Source: Candidatus Saccharimonadota bacterium
GTDB taxonomy: Bacteria > Patescibacteriota > Saccharimonadia > Saccharimonadales > Saccharimonadaceae
Direction of reading: 5' to 3'
Length of the DNA stretch: 34,775 nucleotides
NCBI GenBank assembly: GCA_017506895.1
Contig: JAFWBV010000012.1
Coordinates: forward strand, 1-34,775
In this document: positions 1 through 6,231 of the stretch, piece by piece
Position numbering within the stretch: position 1 is the stretch's first letter
How the letters are laid out: every line of letters starts with the position of its first letter
The notes under the pieces: model-generated
What the model was told of the DNA's origin: nothing
The model's input: only the letters and a program-made list of their open reading frames with translations
The model's database searches: none
Position numbers and translations under genes: made by a program

Positions 1-267
1 ATTTGTCTCTTGTCCAACCGTTGCGTTTAAAGTATAGCCAGTCGAAGAGTTCGTAGATACACCAACCCTTATTATATTACTATCAGCCACATTACCAGGA
101 GCTAAATTCGGGATTATCAGCTCAGGAGAAGATAAATTCAAACTAATCATCGAATTAAAAGTAAAACTAACTCTTTTTTCAGTAGAAAAAGATAAAGCAG
201 ATGTTTTCCCTACCAATAGTAAACCCAATACCAAGACAGGCAACAAAACATAAAATGCTCTCTTCAT
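1..267 (-). CDS. Secreted protein, N-terminal part (3' end beyond window)
   Basis: An open frame of 89 codons begins with ATG at 267 and runs off the left edge without a stop. The N-terminus (MKRAFYVLLPVLVLGLLLVG) is a clear signal peptide: two basic residues, a long hydrophobic core and a probable cleavage near KTSA. The mature part is rich in Ser, Thr and Asn and contains a TGYTLNATVG stretch, of a kind seen in beta-sandwich surface or pilin-like proteins. No domain can be named from this fragment. There is no Shine-Dalgarno site. Instead an extended -10 box ends 6 nt before the ATG, suggesting a leaderless mRNA. The gene follows a terminator for the next gene upstream, so it is its own transcription unit. 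Secretion is well supported; function is unknown. Confidence 0.75.
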   Translation of the reverse strand, partial: MKRAFYVLLPVLVLGLLLVGKTSALSFSTEKRVSFTFNSMISLNLSSPELIIPNLAPGNVADSNIIRVGVSTNSSTGYTLNATVGQETN

Positions 268-273
268 AAACCC

Positions 274-282
274 ATTATAGCA
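274..282 (-). promoter_or_regulatory. Extended -10 promoter, predicted leaderless start
   Basis: On the minus strand TGCTATAAT occupies these bases and is followed by exactly 6 nt (GGGTTT) and then ATG at 267. Transcription would start at or next to the A of the ATG. No good -35 box lies at 17 bp. The same arrangement precedes prfB and murD. Confidence 0.6.
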
Positions 283-301
283 TAAATATTTTGAAAACAA
301 G

Positions 302-328
302 AAAAATCCCCGACCATTTGGTCGGGGA
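302..328 (-). terminator. Rho-independent terminator of the small membrane-protein gene
   Basis: A perfect 9-bp stem (307-315 with 320-328) closes a 4-nt loop. On the minus strand it is followed by a run of five T (the A run at 302-306). It sits 8 bp past the stop codon of the 336-782 gene. Confidence 0.9.
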
Positions 329-335
329 AAAGACA

Positions 336-782
336 TTACCGTCTCTTGTTGTGGTTGTGACGGCTTTTCTTCCGTCTTTCCGCCTTAATCTCCTCGATCT
401 CGGAAGACAACCACTTGTATTTAACTCTAGATGCAACGCTTATTGTGAACATAATGATAATGCCCATCACCAAAGCAACAGTGAATCCAAACCCGAATGG
501 AGCCAGAAGACTCCACACAGCGGAATCGCCGTCTGCCAGATGATTGTCCGAAAACTGGACAATCCCCCAAAAGGACTCAAGCATTACCATGAGTCCGGCG
601 ATAACCCCCATTGTAATGGAGATGAGATCTTTGATGCCGTCGGTAAAGTTACACCGAATCGACAGGTGTTTAAGATCATACCGCTTCCAACCGATAATGG
701 CTGCCATTATCAGCATTGCCGGCAGAACAAGCATCCAACTGTTAAATCCTAAAACTAAAACTCCACGATAATTACTTATCAT
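336..782 (-). CDS. Small membrane protein of unknown function, 3 predicted TM segments
   Basis: 148 residues. Three hydrophobic stretches are visible at about residues 8-32, 53-75 and 91-117, followed by a strongly basic cytoplasmic-looking tail (EIKAERRKKSRHNHNKRR). Acidic and polar residues (SDNHLADGDSAV) lie in the loop between TM2 and TM3. I do not recognise a family. The start at 782 is supported by a G-rich Shine-Dalgarno-like stretch (GGGGGG) about 9 nt upstream. The gene has its own consensus promoter at 865-893, a leader of roughly 75 nt with a 7-bp inverted repeat, and its own terminator, so it is a well-expressed monocistronic unit. The basic tail could bind nucleic acid or the inner membrane face, but that is speculation. 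Confidence 0.75.
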   Translation of the reverse strand: MISNYRGVLVLGFNSWMLVLPAMLIMAAIIGWKRYDLKHLSIRCNFTDGIKDLISITMGVIAGLMVMLESFWGIVQFSDNHLADGDSAVWSLLAPFGFGFTVALVMGIIIMFTISVASRVKYKWLSSEIEEIKAERRKKSRHNHNKRR

Positions 783-823
783 TTCTTTTTACCCCCCTTG
801 TAGGTATATAAGTTTTATGTGCC

Positions 824-857
824 AGATGTTCTCCGCTTTCCCCCCAGAAAAACATCT
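824..857 (-). promoter_or_regulatory. Inverted repeat in the 5' leader of the small membrane-protein gene
   Basis: AGATGTT (824-830) and AACATCT (851-857) form a perfect 7-bp stem around a 20-nt purine-rich loop (in minus-strand sense) that contains a G6 tract. It lies just downstream of the predicted start of transcription. Confidence 0.4.
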
Positions 858-864
858 TGACCTA

Positions 865-893
865 ATTATATCACACTTATGTTAAAATGTCAA
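865..893 (-). promoter_or_regulatory. Perfect-consensus promoter (TTGACA-17-TATAAT)
   Basis: On the minus strand TTGACA (888-893) and TATAAT (865-870) are separated by 17 bp, with TGTGA directly before the -10 (extended -10). It drives the 336-782 gene. The rest of the 783-1022 gap has no convincing gene or RNA. Confidence 0.85.
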
Positions 894-1022
894 TATCAAC
901 ACCTTAAAAACCACAGTCTACACCAAAAAACATCAATTCGCTCCCCCTATAGACTATCCATCGGATTACAGAAAAGCATCTCTGTGAACTATTTATATAT
1001 CTCCAAAAAACTTCCCAGTAAA

Positions 1023-1751
1023 TTATTCATCCACCTCTGGAGAGACTTCATCATAATCTAAGCCATAATTAGCATATTGGAGTCTCATATAGGCATCATC
1101 TAGCTCTTTCGCCATAGTTTTTAGGGGGTCCTCATTTGCTACTGGCATCACCATAAATTTCAAAGGTTTATTTAGACCACCACAGATTTCCATCGAATCG
1201 CTATAAGCCAATTCTTCTGGTATCGTTATTTCCCTAATACCACCCAAATTCATACCATTTATGCCAATATTCCATCCTTCAATCATCCCTAGCGATGCAT
1301 CGAGAATTTTAGAGAAAGCCTTCGGATCATTATTATCATCAAAGGATGAATCAAAAATCGACTCATCGGCGCACCAACCCACATAATAAGCCAAATAATT
1401 GGTGTCTTCTTCGGTCAATTGTCGTCCAGAGCCCTTTTCTAAATCTCTAGTTTTAAGACCATTTTCATTCGCCGATGTTTCATTATAAGCTTTAATTTCG
1501 CCCTTATGAGCTATAAATTTTGCAAAATCTCCCGCCGTAGCCTCGCTAAATTCCTTCACTTTTTCATTATAGGCTTCTTGATATTGCGCTACCTTTGCTG
1601 GGTCAACTTTATTTTCATTCGAATCGCCAGATTTGCCCCCATTTAATACTATCGCAGCATAGCTCGCAATGATTGAACCCAGCATAATCACTGCGATTAT
1701 AATAATGAATACTCTTTGTTTCGGACTGGTTCTCAGTTCTTTTTGGTCCAT
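1023..1751 (-). CDS. Membrane-anchored FKBP-type peptidyl-prolyl cis-trans isomerase
   Basis: 242 residues. A basic N-terminus is followed by one membrane segment (about residues 14-36), then a charged linker and an FKBP-like domain (about 98-206). FKBP features are the chain-opening GLKTRDLEKGSG, the YYVGW strand, the IFDSSFDD segment, the MIEGWNIGINGMNLGGIREI core with its VxGW-like motif, the IPEELAYSD strand and the final LKFMVMPV strand. Known role of the family: catalysing X-Pro isomerisation during folding; this one should act outside the membrane on exported proteins, for example the large adhesin nearby. The start has GTGGAG 8 nt upstream. An extended -10 box (1782-1790) lies just past the L15 terminator, so the gene is transcribed separately. 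The 36-residue acidic tail after the domain is unexplained. Confidence 0.85.
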   Translation of the reverse strand: MDQKELRTSPKQRVFIIIIAVIMLGSIIASYAAIVLNGGKSGDSNENKVDPAKVAQYQEAYNEKVKEFSEATAGDFAKFIAHKGEIKAYNETSANENGLKTRDLEKGSGRQLTEEDTNYLAYYVGWCADESIFDSSFDDNNDPKAFSKILDASLGMIEGWNIGINGMNLGGIREITIPEELAYSDSMEICGGLNKPLKFMVMPVANEDPLKTMAKELDDAYMRLQYANYGLDYDEVSPEVDE

Positions 1752-1781
1752 ACAGATTACTCCACTTAATTTGTTCTATCT

Positions 1782-1790
1782 ATTATAGCA
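1782..1790 (-). promoter_or_regulatory. Extended -10 promoter of the FKBP gene
   Basis: TGCTATAAT on the minus strand, about 30 bp before the ATG at 1751. It lies directly downstream of the T-run of the L15 terminator. No clear -35 box is seen. Confidence 0.6.
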
Positions 1791-1817
1791 CAAAAATAAC
1801 CCCCTAAGGGGTTATTT
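1791..1817 (-). terminator. Terminator after rplO (L15)
   Basis: A perfect 9-bp stem AATAACCCC / GGGGTTATT (1795-1803 and 1808-1816) with a 4-nt loop. It has a T-run on the minus strand and also on the plus strand, so it could act both ways. It closes the L6-L18-S5-L15 unit; secY, the usual next gene, is absent here. Confidence 0.9.
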
Positions 1818-1824
1818 TTTTGAT

Positions 1825-2286
1825 TTAAGCTTTTTTCTCAGGTTTCTTTAAGATTGCAACTTTTTTAAACGAACCGCCTGCTTTCTTAATCGCTTCGACA
1901 GCCGACTTTGAAGCAAATTGCGTTTCTAGCTCAATCTTTGACTTAAGCTCACCACGGGTAATCACTTTTACCTTCACAAAAGGCGAAGATATCAATGAAG
2001 CATCCGCCATCACATTATTATCAACCTTGCCAGAAAGCTCATTTAGTCTATCAGTATAGACCACTTCAGCCTTTGGATGGAAAGATTTAAATCCTTTTAG
2101 CTTAGGCACTGCCTGCATAATGGCGCGCTGACCGCCCATAAATCCTGTTGGCATCTTTGAATGACCAGTACGAGACTTTTGACCCTTAGTGCCACGTCCA
2201 GCAGTTTTACCTTGTCCAGCTGAAATACCACGACCTTTACGAGATGGACGCGTGTTCTTGGTAACGTTCAAATCATTATATTTCAT
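1825..2286 (-). CDS. rplO: 50S ribosomal protein L15 (uL15)
   Basis: 153 residues, close to the usual 145-150. The N-terminal glycine- and arginine-rich region that threads into 23S rRNA is plain (RKGRGISAGQGKTAGRGTKG), followed by MGGQ and the globular C-terminal half ending KKVAILKKPEKKA. It is the last gene of the split spc operon; its start codon shares one base with the stop codon of rpsE, so the two are translationally coupled. In most bacteria rpmD (L30) lies between rpsE and rplO, and there is no room for it here, as is typical of CPR bacteria. A terminator follows directly instead of secY. Confidence 0.97.
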   Translation of the reverse strand: MKYNDLNVTKNTRPSRKGRGISAGQGKTAGRGTKGQKSRTGHSKMPTGFMGGQRAIMQAVPKLKGFKSFHPKAEVVYTDRLNELSGKVDNNVMADASLISSPFVKVKVITRGELKSKIELETQFASKSAVEAIKKAGGSFKKVAILKKPEKKA

Positions 2287-3140
2287 TATTTATCCTTTCC
2301 GGCAGAAGTCTTCTTGGCCGTCGTCTTTTTAGCCGTAGTAGCCTTTTTAGTGGCTGCAGGCTTCTTTGTGCTAGCTTTTTTGGTTTCAACTTTCTTGGTT
2401 TCAACTTTCTTGGTTTCAACCTTCTTAGTCTCAACTTTTTTAGCTGCAGGCTTCTTTGCTTCAACCTTCTTAGTATTAGGCTCCTTGACCTCAGTCTTTT
2501 TTACAGATTCAGTCTTCCGAATCTTAGCCTTACCTTCATTGTTAACCCACTCATTTCTAGGTGTTTGTTGTTTCAAACCTTCAATCACTGCATAAGCAAT
2601 GTTGACCTTATTGGTCGAACCAAGCGATTTAGAAATCAAATTCTTTACACCAGTAAGGCCCATAATTGAACGCACTGTACCACCGGCGATAATACCAGTA
2701 CCAGGAGCTGCTGGTTTCATTAAAACATCAGCGCCAGTAATTTTAGTACGAGTTTCATGACAAATAGTCTCACGATCCATATTAAATGTAATCATCGACT
2801 TTTTTGCTTTGCGTTCAGCCTTTGAAACAGCCGTCGTCACATCGTTGCCTTTAGCAACACCAATACCAACTTTGTTTTTGTGATTACCAATTGCGACCAA
2901 TGCTTTAAAACGCATTCTGCGTCCACCAGCCACTGTTCTGGATACACGATCGACTGCAATGGTAATCGAATCATATTCTTTTTTGCCCGCATCTGCACGC
3001 ACGCGATCACGACGATTCCTGCGATCCATACGCTTACCAGAAATATCACGAGTTTGCTTGGTCGCAGCAACCTTATCTTCCATCTTTAGGGTGCCGGATT
3101 TATTGATTACTCTTGGGGCTTTTTTATCAGTTTCAGCCAT
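2286..3140 (-). CDS. rpsE: 30S ribosomal protein S5 (uS5) with long lysine-rich C-terminal tail
   Basis: 284 residues against about 165 for most S5 proteins. The core occupies residues 45-195: the double-stranded RNA-binding part (GGRRMRFKALVAIGNHKNKVG), then PGTGIIAGGTVRSIMGLTGVKN typical of the S5 C-terminal domain. Residues 196-284 are an added low-complexity tail made of pentapeptide units ending in KK, including four exact VETKK copies (residues 236-255; bases 2376-2435). The tail resembles histone H1-like or AlgP-like basic tails, and its function is unknown. A 2-nt gap separates the gene from rplR; it overlaps rplO by one base. The core assignment is certain; whether the tail remains on mature S5 cannot be told. 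Confidence 0.97.
   Translation of the reverse strand: MAETDKKAPRVINKSGTLKMEDKVAATKQTRDISGKRMDRRNRRDRVRADAGKKEYDSITIAVDRVSRTVAGGRRMRFKALVAIGNHKNKVGIGVAKGNDVTTAVSKAERKAKKSMITFNMDRETICHETRTKITGADVLMKPAAPGTGIIAGGTVRSIMGLTGVKNLISKSLGSTNKVNIAYAVIEGLKQQTPRNEWVNNEGKAKIRKTESVKKTEVKEPNTKKVEAKKPAAKKVETKKVETKKVETKKVETKKASTKKPAATKKATTAKKTTAKKTSAGKDK
2376..2435 (-). repeat. 15-bp tandem repeat, 4 units, encoding VETKK in S5
   Basis: Four consecutive 15-bp units encode VETKK, with few synonymous differences. Less exact units (VEAKK, PAAKK, ASTKK) flank them. The near identity at DNA level suggests recent slippage-type expansion, so copy number may vary between strains. Confidence 0.85.
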
Positions 3141-3142
3141 AA

Positions 3143-3472
3143 TTAAAACTCCAATCCTTCTTTGCGAGCTGCTTCAGCTAGCGCCGACATGCGCCCAGCA
3201 TATAATTTAGAACCACGGTCAAAGACTACTTTGGAAATCTTTGCAGCCTTCGCCTTTTTAGCAATTTCTGCACCAATCTTAGCAGCTTTTTCCGTCTTAG
3301 TACCAGTCACCTTACCACCAACTGTAGTTGCATAGCAAAGTGTAGCCTTCTTATCATCATCAATAATCTGTGCAGTAATATGTTGGTTACTGAAATGCAC
3401 AGATAATCTTGGGCGTTCAGCGGTACCATGTATTTTTGCGCGAGTTCTTTTCGCTCTATATTCCTTTAGCAT
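3143..3472 (-). CDS. rplR: 50S ribosomal protein L18 (uL18)
   Basis: 109 residues. The 5S rRNA-binding protein is recognised by RPRLSVHFSNQHITAQIIDD near the N-terminus, the A-K-rich helix (EKAAKIGAEIAKKAKAAKIS) and the conserved VVFDRGSKLYAGRMSALAEAARKEGLEF ending. The basic N-terminal arm is short (LKEYRAKRTRAKIHG). It shares one base with the stop codon of rplF and is 2 nt from rpsE, all in the same minus-strand unit. Confidence 0.97.
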   Translation of the reverse strand: MLKEYRAKRTRAKIHGTAERPRLSVHFSNQHITAQIIDDDKKATLCYATTVGGKVTGTKTEKAAKIGAEIAKKAKAAKISKVVFDRGSKLYAGRMSALAEAARKEGLEF

Positions 3473-4008
3473 TATTTCTTACCCGCCTTTCCTGCCTTAC
3501 GAAGAATTACTTCATCGACATATTTAATACCTTTACCCTTGTAAGGTTCAGGCTTCTTTAGTGCACGGATTTCTGCGGCAACCTGACCAACTTTTTGTTT
3601 GTCAATGCCAGAAACAGTGATTTCCATTTTATTGGTGGCAAGTTGGACGCCTTCTGGAGCCTTGTATTTCACTGGGTGCGAAAAACCAAGCGCCATTTCA
3701 ATTTCTTGTCCACCACCTGATAGACGGAAACCGACACCGTTTATTTCTAGTTTTTTCTCATAGCCTTTAGTGACACCGATAACGGCGTTGTTAATCAATG
3801 CACGTTGAAGGCCGTGCCAAGCACGAGACTTTGGCTCATCATCTTCGCGAGTGACGGTCAAAGTAGTACCATCGACAGAAACCTTGGTCTTAGGTTGTAC
3901 TGGAACAACGAGTGAACCCTTCGGTCCCGCAACAGTAATTTCGCTGTCGCCGACCGTGATTGTCACTCCCGCCGGAATCTCGATGGGTTGTTTTCCGATA
4001 CGACTCAT
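3472..4008 (-). CDS. rplF: 50S ribosomal protein L6 (uL6)
   Basis: 178 residues, the usual length. It shows the two L6 repeats: SRIGKQPIEIPAGVTITV at the start, RAWHGLQRALINNAVIGVTKGYEKKLEINGVGFR in the middle, and the rRNA-binding signature EPYKGKGIKYVDE near the C-terminus. In a standard spc operon it follows rpsH (S8) directly; here S8 is about 18.5 kb away, and L6 is instead first in a four-gene unit. A Shine-Dalgarno site (AAAGGGAG) precedes the ATG, and a promoter lies at 4044-4072 immediately after the CpsB phosphatase gene. Confidence 0.97.
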   Translation of the reverse strand: MSRIGKQPIEIPAGVTITVGDSEITVAGPKGSLVVPVQPKTKVSVDGTTLTVTREDDEPKSRAWHGLQRALINNAVIGVTKGYEKKLEINGVGFRLSGGGQEIEMALGFSHPVKYKAPEGVQLATNKMEITVSGIDKQKVGQVAAEIRALKKPEPYKGKGIKYVDEVILRKAGKAGKK

Positions 4009-4043
4009 TTGTCTCCCTTTGTTAAATTATTATTATCAAAATC

Positions 4044-4072
4044 ATTATATCATAATTGTTTAGATAAGTAAA
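4044..4072 (-). promoter_or_regulatory. Promoter of the L6-L18-S5-L15 unit
   Basis: TTTACT (4067-4072), 17 bp, TATAAT (4044-4049) on the minus strand, with TGA before the -10 (extended -10). It starts a leader of roughly 30 nt before rplF. The -35 box lies only a few bases from the stop codon of the upstream phosphatase gene; no strong terminator separates them (only a 5-bp weak stem). Confidence 0.75.
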
Positions 4073-4076
4073 CCTT

Positions 4077-4796
4077 TTAACCACCGATAATTTTAGCAGG
4101 ATTTCCCACTAGCAGCTTTTTTAGTTCGGCCTCATTATAATACTTCAAATATTTTTTTATGGCCAATGAATGTTGCTTTTTCATTTTCTCCACATCACCC
4201 GGGTGATGGATATCACTCCCAAAAGTAAAGATTAGTTTCTCTTTTGCAAGTTTCCTTATTGCTTTCTTGGCATTTCTACCGTATTTTCCGAGTATACTAT
4301 ACAGATTACACTGAAATAACACCCCATTTCTGTATAATTCTCTCGCAATCTCAAAATCTTTCTCAATAATCGCATACCTTTCAGGATGCGCCAAAACCAC
4401 TTTATAACCACAATTCATCAAATCCATCAAAATATCCTCGTAATTTGCATATTCTTCATTCAGCGGTATTTCCACTAATAAATATTTACTTTCAGCTAAA
4501 GTTGCAATTTTACCCGCTTTTAGCAAATCCTTAATTCGTCGATCGATGTATATCTCATTACCAAGATATATTTTCACATTTATCGCTTCCGTTTCCAAAG
4601 CTTTTTTAAGTTCCATCAGCTTTCGCATATTGTCGTAGCGAGACGATTCATAATTTGACTCGGCAATAAAATGCGGTGTAGCCACTATATCGGTTACACC
4701 CATTTCAGTTAAAACTCGCACAATCTCAACGCTTTCAGTCAGTGTTCTTGCGCCATCATCCACACCCGGCAAAATATGTGAATGTATATCAATCAT
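4077..4796 (-). CDS. CpsB/CapC-type tyrosine-protein phosphatase (PHP fold)
   Basis: 239 residues. Metal-binding PHP residues are visible: D3, H5 and H7 in MIDIHSHILPGVDDGA, E81 (GNEIY), H42 (ATPHF), H137 (LAHPERY), and D195 and H197 (FGSDIHHPGD). This is the pattern of the manganese-dependent CpsB/YwqE phosphatases that remove phosphate from the tyrosine tail of capsule BY-kinases. It starts 2 nt after the stop of the Wzz/BY-kinase gene, its expected substrate, as in streptococcal capsule loci. It is the last gene of the polysaccharide cluster; rplF follows after about 70 bp. Family assignment is strong; the substrate is inferred from context. Confidence 0.93.
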   Translation of the reverse strand: MIDIHSHILPGVDDGARTLTESVEIVRVLTEMGVTDIVATPHFIAESNYESSRYDNMRKLMELKKALETEAINVKIYLGNEIYIDRRIKDLLKAGKIATLAESKYLLVEIPLNEEYANYEDILMDLMNCGYKVVLAHPERYAIIEKDFEIARELYRNGVLFQCNLYSILGKYGRNAKKAIRKLAKEKLIFTFGSDIHHPGDVEKMKKQHSLAIKKYLKYYNEAELKKLLVGNPAKIIGG

Positions 4797-4798
4797 TT

Positions 4799-6160
4799 TT
4801 ATTTAGAATCACCGTAATAATAATAGTTACTATAATACTTTGTTGACTTACGATTCACCATATTAAATACTATACCAGCTACCCGTGAACCAACTTTATC
4901 AAGCGCATCTTTTGCTGCCAATAATTCATTTCTTGCAGTTGAACCTTCCTTTACTACAATCAAAGTTTCATCAACTAAGCTTGAAAGGATCACTGAATCA
5001 GTCAAGCCACCAACCGGAGCGCCATCAAAAATGACTATATCATAATGATCACTCAAAATCTTGACTAAACGTTTATTCTTTTGAGACGCCAAAAGTTCAC
5101 TTGGATTTGGTGGATAAGTTCCACAAGTAATTAAATCTAAATTTTTAATTTTTGTAGCGTGCACATAAGAGCCCAGTTTTCTTAAGTCGCTCGCCAAAAG
5201 ATTCGATAACCCTTCAGTATTTGGGATACCAAATACTCTATGGAGACGTCCTTTTCTTAAATCACAATCAACTAAAAGAACCCGCTTATCAGCTTGCGCG
5301 AATGAAATAGCTAGATTAGAAGACACAAAGCTTTTCCCTTCTGCTGCATTCGAACTCGTCACCAAGATAGTCTCTAACTCTTTATCAATTGACGTAAATT
5401 GAAGATTGGTACGCAAACTTTTAATATTCTCGCTCACGACCGCCTTTGGCGAACTTTCTACAATCAACTCATTTCCAAGCCTCTTTGATTTTACGTTACC
5501 TTTAACAATTGAACCAGTTACCGGAAGGCCAATCATCTTTTCAATATCATCATTGTCTTTGAGAGTATCATCAAGATAGTATCTAAGAAAAGCAAAGCCA
5601 GCTACCGCGACAATCGCTATCACTACGCCCAAAACCAAATCACGCATCAAGGTGTCATTAGCTGGACTTTCCGGAGCCACTGCCACTGACAACTGTTTAA
5701 CGTTTTCAATCTTGTAAATATCCGTTACTTGTTTTGCAAATACCGTCGCAATCTCATTCGCAATTTGTGCCGCCAATCTCGGGTTTAGATTTTTTGCAGA
5801 AATACTCAAAATCGCAGTATCATCAACTGGCTTAATAGTAAGCGATTTACTCAATTCTTTTGGAGTAAAATGCAAGCCCAAGTTCTCGATCACCTGGTTT
5901 AAAACCAACTCACTTTTTGCAATCTCACTATAAGTCGTAGCTAATTTTTGACTAGCATTAATATCATTTAGCGAAACCGCATTCCCTTCTATACTATCAG
6001 ACTTTGCAATAACTACAGTGGTATGAGCTTGATAAATCGGTTTCTTAAAAAATTTATCATAAACAAAAACACCAACCACGATAGCAACAATTGCAATAAT
6101 AAACAATACAATATAGCGTTTTAAATAGTTAAAAAAATCTTTTATATTTATTTCTTCCAT
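4799..6160 (-). CDS. Fused Wzz chain-length regulator and BY-type tyrosine kinase
   Basis: 453 residues. Residues 1-200 are a Wzz-type co-polymerase: TM1 at about 17-35, an extracytoplasmic part, a proline-containing stretch (PESPAND) before TM2 at about 175-193. Residues 235-435 are a BY-kinase: Walker A SNAAEGKS (270-277), Walker A' LLVDCD (295-300) and Walker B IVIFD (375-379). The C-terminus has a tyrosine cluster (Y442, Y443, Y446-Y449), the autophosphorylation site in this family. In Gram-positive capsule loci these two halves are usually separate proteins (CpsC and CpsD); the one-chain form is usual in Proteobacteria (Wzc). The Walker A motif is unusual in having AAEGKS rather than PGAGKS. 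A promoter lies 18 bp upstream of the start. Confidence 0.93.
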   Translation of the reverse strand: MEEINIKDFFNYLKRYIVLFIIAIVAIVVGVFVYDKFFKKPIYQAHTTVVIAKSDSIEGNAVSLNDINASQKLATTYSEIAKSELVLNQVIENLGLHFTPKELSKSLTIKPVDDTAILSISAKNLNPRLAAQIANEIATVFAKQVTDIYKIENVKQLSVAVAPESPANDTLMRDLVLGVVIAIVAVAGFAFLRYYLDDTLKDNDDIEKMIGLPVTGSIVKGNVKSKRLGNELIVESSPKAVVSENIKSLRTNLQFTSIDKELETILVTSSNAAEGKSFVSSNLAISFAQADKRVLLVDCDLRKGRLHRVFGIPNTEGLSNLLASDLRKLGSYVHATKIKNLDLITCGTYPPNPSELLASQKNKRLVKILSDHYDIVIFDGAPVGGLTDSVILSSLVDETLIVVKEGSTARNELLAAKDALDKVGSRVAGIVFNMVNRKSTKYYSNYYYYGDSK

Positions 6161-6178
6161 TAATAACTCCTACATCCC

Positions 6179-6187
6179 ATTATAACA
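6179..6187 (-). promoter_or_regulatory. Internal promoter before the Wzz/BY-kinase gene
   Basis: Extended -10 TGTTATAAT on the minus strand lies in the 71-bp gap after the LCP gene, followed by an AGGAG ribosome-binding site before the ATG at 6160. It would let the kinase/phosphatase pair be expressed apart from the rest of the cluster. Confidence 0.55.
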
Positions 6188-6231
6188 TAAGCGGGTAGAT
6201 TGTAAATGCTTTTATGTTTGCAATTTATCAT

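Noticed and set aside
291-752. Long plus-strand frames opposite the minus-strand genes, including those over the S5 repeats and the adhesin
   Set aside because: They lack ribosome-binding sites and protein-like composition and mirror real coding frames on the other strand.
904-933. A 9-codon ORF (minus strand) with a GGGGGAG site upstream of the 336-782 gene
   Set aside because: It lies upstream of the strong promoter and has no promoter of its own, so it is probably chance.
2376-2435. CRISPR-like short direct repeats
   Set aside because: They are tandem 15-bp coding repeats within rpsE with no spacers.
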